64,000 nt of DNA from Takakia lepidozioides (lineage: Eukaryota > Streptophyta > Takakiopsida > Takakiales > Takakiaceae), in NCBI GenBank assembly GCA_030704615.1, contig CM060731.1:12028001-12092000 (forward strand), read 5' to 3'. Made by a program: the position numbers and the translations under genes. The first letter of the stretch is position 1. The number at the start of each line of letters is the position of its first letter. The notes beneath the pieces are model-generated. The model had not been told where the DNA came from and searched no databases. It saw nothing but the letters and a program-made list of their open reading frames with translations. Positions 1-9,623 of the stretch are shown here, one piece after another.

Positions 1-1721
1 TGCTGCTATGACAGAGTCTTGATCGTTCACCTAAGGTATTCTACATCCTGTACTTTTGAAAATTATTCTCTCTTGAACCTCAGCCTTACCACTAAGAATC
101 ACTCGATATGCACAGACGCTCTCAGCATCAAACAAACAGCAAAAGCATCACACAATCTGCTTCTGTTATACGTTCTTGATCATGCATCTGTGGCTTTCAA
201 AATCCTGCGCTCTGGAAACGAAATCATTCTCTTGCACTTCAGCCTCAAAAACTAGCATCAATGTTTAATAACAACAACACGATCACCAAATCCATCGCTA
301 CGCTCGCCATGGCTCTCTTCCCTTTCTCGACTCGCAACCCTGCATCGTGCTTGCACCGAGGTCCTAACTCTCACCAGCTCAGGTCCCAACAAAGCGCCCT
401 ACCCAATCCAGATCCCCGCATTGTTGATCCACATCGGAAATTCTGGAAAGGTGAATTGCGAAATTCACCCAAATATTCCAGATTGAATTTTTCCCGCTCA
501 AAGAATTCCAACTTAAATTCTATGAACAGTCAAAAGAATATATAATTACACAGCTAATCATGAAGAGTTGTGAGTACCTAATTTGTATTTACCGTGCATG
601 CAATCCAATATGCCGTACCGTATTCCACGGTTCATTATTTCCTGATATTGACTCGTTTTTTGTCGTTTTTTCTTTAAAACAAAGGGGACAGAGGCCCTGT
701 TTACGTGTTCTGTTTACGTTTTCTGTTTCTGTCTTTATCAAAAATCTCTGGAAAATTTATTCGTTTTTTAATGTTTTTTCGTTTTTTCCAAGGAAACCAC
801 AGCCACAGGCACCAGAGGGGAAATTTGTTTTTTAGTTTTAATAAATAAATTCGACACAGCTGAGATTCTGATCATAATAAGAGTATCCCAGTATCCTACT
901 GCTTTAAATCTGATGAGCTGGAAGGAAGCTTGTTATTTTACTTTAAGAAAATGTGTTTCCCATTTTTGTTTTTTATAGAAAAATCATAAGAGTCAATTCA
1001 CAGAGTTAGTTACAGCGAATAGATGGAAACAAAAAGAAAAAAAAGATGGAGAGTAAAAGCAGGAGGACAACGGCTAGTTACGTAGGCCTAACCACATGGT
1101 ACAGCAGCCGCCTTTATACCTATTACTCAAGTTTATACTTTATACGCGCAAAGAATCTGGGATAATTCTAGGCCATAAACTGACGGATTTTTTCATGATT
1201 AAGGGTTTTTTTTCCTGTATATTCATTCATCCATTAATAAATTTCCAGTCCCACTGTCCCCTGTCACTGTCCTCTCTAAATAATAATAATAATAATAATA
1301 GTAATAACTAAGGGGTCTGATTTTCTGTGTTTCCCTCGAGAGAGGTATGCCTAAGCCATTCTGTTACACATGGGGGTTAGCCAGATATAGCTGCAGCTGT
1401 GCATTCAAAAGTCGGCCGCTGTGGCTATCTTTGGGGCGGGGCCGTCTTTGACTGCAATTCATTAACTGCTGGCGTAATGCAAAACAGTGAGATGTTTAAT
1501 GGTGGGTGGGATGGTTTACATACTAGATCTTCATCAAGATTCAAATTTGCAGGTCTTTCTGTCTCTTCCTGTTTGATCGATGTTCGCAACTGCCTGCAGT
1601 AGCTAGCTATGTAGCTGATCAGCTGTGATAAGAAATTGGGTTGCTCTTGAGTCCTCACTTACCTGAGGATGTCTGATAGTCTCTTTCGGCGAATGAACTC
1701 TTTGAAGATCTGGAATTCCCG
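1..1721. other. upstream region, no gene recognised
   Basis: AT-rich sequence upstream of the receptor kinase. Short open frames (for example 261-545 and 560-835) have no recognisable domain and read like chance frames. An AAT-type microsatellite lies at about 1278-1309. An 8-bp stem hairpin (GGTGAATT/AATTCACC) is at about 450-470. The last few hundred bases should contain the promoter and 5' UTR of the kinase gene, but I see no element clear enough to call. Confidence 0.4.
1278..1309. repeat. AAT microsatellite
   Basis: About ten near-perfect AAT/AAC/AGT triplets in a row, about 420 bp upstream of the receptor-kinase start codon. Simple-sequence repeat with no other visible role. Confidence 0.8.
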
Positions 1722-4700
1722 ATGTACAAATGTGCCAAAATGCCAGGGAGGCTACGAGGAACATTGCTGTTTATACTTGCAATTGTTAGTCTCCACCGCA
1801 TAGAGGTTCTTGCAACTCAACAAGAAGGTGTGTTATCGGTAGCAACATCGACTTTTACTGTCATTGGTTTCGGGAAACCTGTCTTTAATTGTCCCGCAAA
1901 ATTCAGTTCGAACAAAAAAAATCAGTTGCAGCAGTAGATATGGATTTGGGCGTTTCTTGATCGGCCCGTGGATGTCCCCATCCTCACTTGCTGAAGTCGT
2001 GTATGTCCACGGATTGGGCTTGATAGTAATGCTTTGGCTGTTCGAACTCATCTAGTTTCCAAATACTACCTCAAGCTCCCTGGAGATGGCGTGTGTGTGA
2101 AAGTGGTAAAGAAAGGAAGAAGATTTTGTACTTAGGAAGCCCCAAGAGCAGGTAACCGAGAAGCAGGCCTAAATTGCTCGGAGTCCAGGATTGTGACGGG
2201 CGGATTTTTGTCTACTGTGTGGGTGTTGCAGCTGCGGTACTTACACAGCTGAAAGAGGTGTGGAGCACTGCGTCCAATGATGTGAATGAGTGGGTGGACG
2301 CTGTGGATCCCTGCAACGGGTGGCCCGGCATTGGTTGTGCACTCCAAGACAAACCATCCGTGCACCTGCCCTGCTTCATTGCCAACTCCACATGCAAAGT
2401 GGTCAGCTTGTGAGTCTCACCCCATCATCCTTAATCCATGCCCTCTTTCAGACAGTGGACTGTATCGTCTATCTGGTGATGTTGTCACTTTCTTACCCGG
2501 GCAGTCTGGGGAAACCACCAACATGGTTCTTTCATTTACCCCTTCACTCTAGCTTCCCTTTTCCCTCTGCTGGGCCCAGGACATCTTGTCCAAGGAATTT
2601 ATCTGTAAACATGTGATGCTGCAGATAATTGTGGGGAATTCAAATCATTGCCCCTGCCTGTGCCTGTCCTTCAATCTCCCCCAAGGAGACTGGATCAAAA
2701 ACTATAAACAAGAGGGAGGGAAGTCATAGTCCACATATTTTGTTGTCACTTTGTTGAACACTTGATTTCATACTCTCTCGTAGGGCAGTGATCGAAGCCT
2801 TGTTCTTCTGGCCCCTAAGGCCCTCTGGACTGTTGTTTCTTTGTGTATTCAACTCCGTGGTCCAATAAAGCACTCTGTACTTCGTGGGGAGTTTTTGGTT
2901 TTCTTTCTTTCTCTCTCTGATCTCCTCCAAAGCCAAAAGGGACGACAGAAATTGAATGTTGCGTGGGATACTGAGATATAGGAGGCTTTTGGGCCACTCC
3001 TGGGATTCCAGAACTACTGACTAAGTTATGACCTGTCTTTTACAATATCAGGCAATTGCCAAACTGCAGCCTATCAGGCAAGATTCCTTTTATTCTTGGG
3101 GGCTTGTCCAACCTTCAGACGCTGTAAGTCTCACCATCCCTCCTCTCTTATGGTGTCAGCCTCTCTTCCTGCATGGATTAGAGTCCTGCATGCTGGTTGC
3201 TCATGTCGATTTGTCTGTCTATATTTGTCAAACATAGTTGTCAGTTGGTCAATTGCTTCTACCAAAGGCTTCCTTTTGGAGAGGAATCCACCTACAGATT
3301 CATGTGTTGTTCTGTTTGCTTTGATCAAATCACTAAAAAACTACGTTGTTGTGTTCACAAACAGAGATCTTCATGGGAACTTCCTCATAGGGGGATTAGC
3401 CTCCCAGATTTTTGAAGGCTTCCCCAACCTTTCCTACTTGGATCTGTCATCCAATTTTTTGAATGGAACAATACCACAGATTGGGCATCCAGGGTTACGG
3501 TCTGTTGTCTGGGCTCAGAACTGTTTCCTGGCAGATAATAGATGCCATCTTGATCAGGGCATGCGGCGACTATCTGATTGCACTAAAGTCACCTCGCTAC
3601 AGCTCCAAGCATGTCCTTCCTGGGCCCGAAATCATATTGTTCAGCTGTACATTCTGCTTGTAGTCTGCCCCTTCACATTCATTGTTCTCTCATCTCTTGT
3701 AGTTATATTTTTCTGCTGGAGGAGGCGAACAGAGAAGCAGGCTGCCAATCTTCAATATTCTGCGAAGATCCAATCAGATGAGTGTAAGCATTTCATGTAC
3801 GAAGAGCTTGAGGCTGCAACAAACAACTTCCACGACAACAGAATACTAGGGTGCAGTGGGTCCGGAAGCGTCTACCTAGGAAGACTGGATACTGGCAGGT
3901 ATGTTGCAATCAAGCAGCTGGAGAATGGTTCAAGCAATGGAGACATAGAGTTCTGGAATGAGGTTTTGATAATAGGGGCGATTGAGCACCCTAATGTGGT
4001 GAAACTACGTGGTTACTGCAAGGAAGGTCGGCGATGTAACTGTCTCTTGGTGTATGACTACATGCCTAATGGCTCGGTTTTAGATGCTCTTCTTAGTAAT
4101 GATGGCTCTCAGTTACCATGGGAACGGAGGTATAGCATTGCACTTGGAGCTGCAAGCGGTCTTGAATACCTGCATGAGCTTTGCGCTCTAGCCATCATAC
4201 ACAGAGACATCAAGCCCAGCAATATCCTCTTAGACAGGTATAACTGCACCAGACATTATGTGTATCATGTCTACAGGATATATTATGTTACAAGCTTGCA
4301 ACAGTCTATACTCAGTGGTCACCTCATCCATAGAATATGCAAGCTTTCTCGGTTGACATTGATCAATGTTATGTCTTAGAAGTGCACATGGAAGTCCCCT
4401 GCAGTCAGTTCCAACAGCTTTGTAGTGGTTAATCTCTCAAAATGTGGATGTACTGCCCATCTCTTTTAACAATTCCATGCCTTCCTGTGTTTAACAGTGA
4501 TTTTAATGCACGGGTGGGAGATTTTGGACTTGCAAAAATCACTTTGTGCGACCAATCCCCTGTGAGCACCAGTGTGGAGGCAAATCAGGGTTTTGAGGAT
4601 CCTGAGTATGCTCTGACAGGAAAGCTGACGGATAAGAGCGATGTTTTTAGTTTTGGCATGCTTCTGTTGGTCCTCATCAGTGGCTCCCATATTATGGAGA

Positions 4701-5401
4701 CATCCCTTCATCCATCAGGTAACTTCAGCAAGTATGTCCTGTTGAGGAAACATCAAAGACTAAATAAATAAATAGAACTGCAGATCATTAAGGTTGGACA
4801 GGTCTTACATCAATGGTGGAAATTCCAGAGTAGCATCTCAACAATACGGAGTAGTCATAACCTAGATGGGGTCTATGGGTAAGGAGTAGCAAATTCCAGA
4901 GTAGCATCTCAACAATATGGAGTAGTAGTCAACCTAGATAGGGTCTATGGGTAAGGACTTAGTGTGGATTGAAATCTGAACCCTCCTTGCGTGTTGATTT
5001 AAGCAGAACTGTAGTTTACTTTCTAATCAAGTGACCCTCAGCACAGGGGAGGGATTCTGAAACTATCGGATTTTCATGCAGGCAAAACTCAGCTGCTGTC
5101 ATGGATGCAAGTGCTGGCCAAAGCTGAGGAGCTGTCAGAGTTGGTGGACCCACAGTTAAAGGGCTTATACAACAGCCACCAAGTTAACCTTTGTGCCCAA
5201 ATTGCACTCTTGTGTACACGGATTCTTCCTGACTTGCGGCCCTCCATGGGTGAAGTCCGTCGTCTTCTGGATGGCACAACTGAGCTGCCAGTTGCAGCGA
5301 GCCTGCTCAATAGCCCCAACTCATCTTCACGGGGCAGCTTTCTATCTGGAAGCTGCACCCCTCCATCCACTGCCAGTTTTTATGGCACCGAGAGTGTCTA
5401 G
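1722..5401 (+). CDS. leucine-rich-repeat receptor-like serine/threonine kinase
   Basis: Predicted plasma-membrane receptor kinase. Proposed exons: 1722-1827, 2232-2409, 3052-3123, 3365-4237, 4498-4718, 5082-5401. All junctions are GT-AG and phases agree, giving 589 residues. Order: hydrophobic signal peptide (a second in-frame ATG at 1740 is possible), LRR N-cap with a DPCNGWPGIGC motif, then a few LRRs (exon 3 is the 72-nt LRR-repeat size; next repeat LDLHGNFLIGG, then YLDLSSNFLNGTIP). A Cys-rich juxtamembrane segment follows, then one transmembrane helix (around LYILLVVCPFTFIVLSSLVV) with an RRR stop-transfer. The kinase has VAIK lysine, HRDIKPSNILLD catalytic loop, DFGLAK, DPEYA and LRPSMGEV, so it looks active. 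The glycine loop is unusual (GCSGSGSVYLG). The ectodomain is short for an LRR kinase. Ligand and subfamily unknown. Confidence 0.88.
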
Positions 5402-6495
5402 ATGAGCTCCATTGAGATGTCTGGAGTTGGATTGTTGCAACTGGTTCAACCACTAATTTCTCCTCCAGTATGACTGGACAGTGTAATTGTGGCTTCCATT
5501 TCAAGAAACTCTCTCACGCACAGGTACAATTGACCATCATCAACTTCATGATAGTCAGCCTCAAGTGAGGAAAGGCGTCCAGGTGGAAAAGCCTTTGGAC
5601 AACCCTCTAGTGAATTGGAGCGTTGTGCTGTTCATTCCTCAAGTTTCGAGACCTATATTGAGGTCGATCTTATTTTGAAAGCACGTTGAAAGAAGGAAGG
5701 AGCATCTGCGGGTTAATATTTGATCTTTGCTTGGACCCACACTCTGTATATTACCACCTCATTCTTTCTAACTATTCTGCCTCTGTTGGCCCATCTATCA
5801 TCTTACAATCTGATGGAGTTTCTCTAGTTAGTCAATTGTAAGCGGATACAAAGTAAGAGTTCTTTAGTTGAAAGGAGCATCTGCAGGTTTATATCGATCT
5901 TTGCTTGGACCCACTGTAAATTGTGACCTTATTTTTTCTAATTATGTTGTCTATTAGTATGTTGGCTTTCGCAATCTGCTGGAGTTTGTTCAGTTGGGCA
6001 ATTGTAAACGGATAGAGAGTTGAGTTCTTTTGCTGGTTTGTCAGCAGTTTTTGCTTTTTGTAACGAAAGGGAAGGAAGGACGAAGCCCTTTTAAAAGGAC
6101 GATGCAGCTGATGGCAGGAGACAACCTTCACTCCGATTGGCTATGTGCCACGAGACAAGTGTAATGGACAACATGTGGGCTTTGGATTTCGTATCAGATT
6201 TTCGGGATTCTCGGATTCCTCTCGTCTTCCTGACCAATAGAGGGCCAGTACCTTTTTCATTTGACTCCGGTCACTGTGCCTGTTGTAGTTAAGGGATCTG
6301 AAACGTGAAATGAAAACATCAATACAAGGCATTCATGGCTGTGATCCTGATCATTGATCTGTAGGTCGGCTTCCCATGTAATTAAACCGAAAGCTTCGCG
6401 TTTGAACGTTCACATTGAAAACGGCCTTATTATGGCTATAAACTGAAAGGGGGTTACCTAGTTTTCGTGAGCAGGTATCTCAAACAAAAAACCGA
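5402..6495. other. 3' UTR and intergenic sequence
   Basis: Follows the kinase stop codon. It contains two diverged copies of a ~180-bp segment (about 5695-5850 and 5870-6025; shared phrases include GATCTTTGCTTGGACCCAC and GAGCATCTGC), i.e. an old local duplication. No gene seen. Confidence 0.5.
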
Positions 6496-6710
6496 CCAAC
6501 AGTCAGTAGCTCAGTTGGTTAAGTGCACTGAGTGCCACCCAGGTGATTCTGGGGTCAAATCTTGCTACTGACGGGTGTGGTATGGTTCCTGGGCGGTGTC
6601 CCACTCATTCGCCTCCATGGCGCATGAGTGAAAGAGGTTATTTTCTCCTCGCACTACTAAGGGGCCTGATTTGTGAGCTGTCGCTCCCAGGTGGTTCCCT
6701 TTTTCAAAAA
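6496..6710 (+). mobile_element. tRNA-derived SINE
   Basis: The head matches a pol III promoter: A box TAGCTCAGTTGG at about 6506 and B-box-like GGTCAAATC at about 6552, about 45 bp apart. The 5' GTCAGTA can pair with TACTGAC at about 6564-6570, as an acceptor stem would. A non-tRNA body and an A-rich tail follow. The element is flanked by AAAAAACCGA at 6486-6495 and 6711-6720, read as a target-site duplication. Anticodon arm and T arm are degenerate, so this is a SINE and not a functional tRNA gene. Confidence 0.8.
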
Positions 6711-6945
6711 AAAAAACCGATGGAAAATGTGAAGCTTAGGATTCGTATAATGTCCCACTTGCCATGTCCCACTTGCCTACAGAAAACACAGCAAACGAGA
6801 AGAAGCCAAACAATGCAAGAAGCGGGCTTTCCGGGCTATTAGATTTTTTAGCTCCCTTGTCATTTTTGCCGTCCTCTGGGAGGTCCTGCTCATGGTGTTC
6901 CGTCTGTTCAGCTTTCGCTGGCCTCCTTGTACTAGAGAATGGGCC

Positions 6946-7018
6946 GTGTTTGGCCGATTCTGCCCTGTAAGCGGCGAGCCCGTCAAAGGCTGCTTACAGG
7001 GCAGAATCGGCCAAACAC
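6946..7018. repeat. perfect 27-bp inverted repeat (hairpin)
   Basis: Bases 6946-6972 are the exact reverse complement of 6992-7018, separated by a 19-nt loop. The arms contain GGCCGATTCTGCCCTGTAAG. Diverged pieces of the same motif (GCCGATTCTG, GGCCGATTCGGCC) recur at about 7210-7255. Could form a cruciform or a hairpin RNA, or be paired ends of a small transposon. No gene overlaps it. Confidence 0.9.
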
Positions 7019-7336
7019 CTCCCGTTCACTGGCGTTAAAAGCAGGTGTGGAGATTCTCGCCGCCACCTGGTGCAATATGATTGGGGTTCAATCATGCCCA
7101 GATTCAGTGCCCCTTGAGAGGATATAAACTGGGCGAGCCACAAAAGGCGGGCGGGTTGATGGCTAGTGGCTGATGACATGGGCCTGGTGGTTGCTCTGCC
7201 TTGCATAATCGGCCATCCCTGCCGATTCTGACCCTGGGTGGCCGATTCGGCCTGAGAATAAGTCTCAAAAGTGGCAGAATATGCCACACCGCTTTTAACC
7301 TCTCTCGACCCAAAGGGCCTCCGAAGTCCCCTCTTC

Positions 7337-8378
7337 CTTAACCCCCAAAGGACGAGAGGTGTTTTTGGGTATTTGGACAATTCCAGGACCCACCCTCACA
7401 CGTCAGCGGCTACCTGCCCACCAACGTTCATCCACGTGGATGAACCATACAAACTGCTTCCTACCTACAAGATGCACAAGCCCCCCAAATTTAGGGAGAT
7501 TCCACCTTGTAGTTTGGGAGATCATAACATTTGAAGACGGTGCATTTTTATGAAAATGGAAAAAACAAAGCAAAAGTTCATGTTTGACCAAGCAAATTAT
7601 CCATGATCCCAAATTTTCCTGGGAGAAAAAGTGCTATATTCCTGTGAAGTGCACAATCCCAAACCCTCACACCAAATTTCACCCCAATCTGTCAAAATGA
7701 AAGGGGGGGGGGGTGCTTTGTATGTGATTGGAATGGGGTCCAAAAAGAAAATTTGCAAAGGAAATGGTATAGGCCCCACTGGGACCTCAAATTCTCCTTC
7801 ATTTGGGAATTCCAACGGTCAGTCCCTCATAGGCCAAGAACTACACAAGCCTGCCCAAGAATTTCCCAAAAATTCCCTAAATTGCATTTGGGATGTGGGA
7901 TTTGGTGAAATTTTCGGCCTCCTCGAGGTCAGGCAATCGGTGGCCGGAATTTCGCCTGAATCCGTCGACGTTTTCCGGGCCACGTCGAGGTTTCCCATTA
8001 TTTGCCAGGGCCAGCTCATTCGAGCCGTCCCCGTGTTCGTCGGCGTTTTGGGGAGGGCCTCACAAGCAGCCGACTCCAACCCCAGCATTGCCCCCGCCGC
8101 AAAATCCCACCGGCGTGGCCACTGCCACCTGGCACGTCGACGGTCAACTGCCGTGCCCCCCCCTCCACCCAAAATCCTCCAATTTCCAAACTTCAAAAAA
8201 TCCCTGACGGCGGAGTTTTCCTCTGTTGGGGGCGCCATAAAGACCTGCGTGTGCAGCTCATTCCGCGCTACATTTTTCGTTCAAGCCGCCCGTTCATCAG
8301 ACTTCATCCGTGCATGCTACGGATGGATGAAAAATTGGGCCAACCCGATTCGGGTCGGCTCGTCGTTTAAGGGTTAAG
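7337..8378. mobile_element. 1.04-kb DNA transposon-like element with terminal inverted repeats
   Basis: The left end reads inward CTTAACCCCCAAAGGACGAG and the right end, read inward on the other strand, CTTAACCCTTAAACGACGAG (17 of 20 match). The interior is GC-rich relative to its surroundings and has no recognisable transposase; the open frame 7631-8377 has no known domain. A second element with related ends lies at 30600-31380. Both ends contain TTAA just outside CCC, as piggyBac-type elements do, but the C/G outside TTAA is also shared, so TTAA may be part of the inverted repeat. Confidence 0.5.
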
Positions 8379-8514
8379 AACATTTCCAAATAAAATCCAT
8401 GTGATCGGCTTATCGCATCACGCCACCCGGAATGATGAGAGGTAGCGTGTGATTAAATTCTGGGAAGAGCACTATTTTTTTCTTTCCCTTTCCTCCTTTT
8501 TCGAAATCGGCCGT

Positions 8515-8780
8515 TTTTTCTTTTTCCTTTTTTTTGTTTCCAAGGAACCCCAGCAACTGGGCCTTGGAAGTGGGAGGGGAAAATAAACCCCCATACTGGG
8601 CCACGGAGGCATTATAGGGGCAGAGCCTCTCTGCCTTCGATAAACCCCCATACTGGGCCAGGCATTATAGGGGCAGAGCCCCAGCCCGAAGGCAGAGAGA
8701 CAGAAGATTGGGGTTTGAACCCCAGACCCACAAGCCAATATACACTAGTGGCTTACCATCGGGCGACAGCCCTGTTGTGT
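8515..8780 (-). mobile_element. probable tRNA-derived SINE, minus strand
   Basis: Read on the minus strand: an A-box-like GATGGTAAGCCACTAGTG, then a B box GGTTCAAACCCC (about 8711-8722), a body, and an A-rich tail at about 8520-8535 (AAACAAAAAAAAGG). The body contains a roughly 50-bp segment (ATAAACCCCCATACTGGGCC...) duplicated in tandem at about 8582-8632 and 8640-8680. No target duplication identified. Less certain than the SINE at 6496. Confidence 0.5.
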
Positions 8781-9623
8781 ACTTAGTAATCGACCTTTTC
8801 TTTTCCGAAATCTGAAACTTTTCTCTCGGACAAATCATATAGGATACCGATGGTTGGCACATTTCTTTTTTTTCGCTGGCAGGCATCATTTTTGAGTTTT
8901 AATTTTTCACAGGGCGTGACTCAACTGAGGAAAGAAGAAAGGGAAGGGGAGCTTAACGAAAGCAAGACCAAGGCTGGAAGACAAGGCGCTCTGCCTCTCT
9001 TGGAACTGGTTTCTTGAAGAGACGAGATCTAGTGGAAGATATGCAAGGACTGTTGCTGGATTCTGCGATCTCGGGGCTTTCGCAACATTTCGTATCTAAA
9101 GTTAACTGTTGAGACTCGAGAGTTTTATAAAAACATGGAGTCCATGTAGTATTCCCATTCGTCCTTTAGGCTGTCAAACGTGCCTCAGGCAGCGCTCTGG
9201 AGTGAGGGGAGTGAAGCGTAACTGAAGGCTACGGTACAGTGTAACTCCTCTGCATTGTGACGGTTTTTGGCTATTTGAAATTAATTTGCAAACTACAGTC
9301 TGCCGGGAAATTTCAATGTACCAGTTTTCTTTTTGCTGATCTTGGCACATCCAGGGTGACATATCTGACGAGTGATAGATTTTATCGAAGCCATTTTGTC
9401 AGCTGCAGCTGAGCTGCGTGTATGGATTATCCACAAGACCTGTACAGATTTGTACATGCGACTAGTCAATATTCAGACTGGATGGAGCATAAACCATTTC
9501 ATATAAGCAAGAGCAAACTCTACTCTTCATATATGTGAGGTTCACTTTTGTTGTTAAGTTGGTCTCACAGTCTGCTCACACTTGCTGTCCGATGTATCAG
9601 GCACTGCAAATTCCAGGGTCACC
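8781..9623. promoter_or_regulatory. upstream region of the WAT1-type transporter
   Basis: Intergenic sequence expected to contain the promoter and 5' UTR of the gene starting at 9624. A TATA-like CATATATG lies at about 9528. No other element is distinct enough to name and no gene is seen. Confidence 0.3.

Noticed and set aside
261-835. Small genes upstream of the receptor kinase
   Set aside because: Two short frames with low-complexity composition, no domain and no splice-consistent extension.
6501-6570. Possible tRNA gene
   Set aside because: A and B boxes exist, but anticodon and T arms do not fold well and an A-rich tail with target duplication follows; called a SINE instead.
7631-8377. 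248-residue open frame on the plus strand
   Set aside because: No recognisable domain; overlapping open frames occur on both strands, and it sits inside a GC-rich TIR element. Likely chance.
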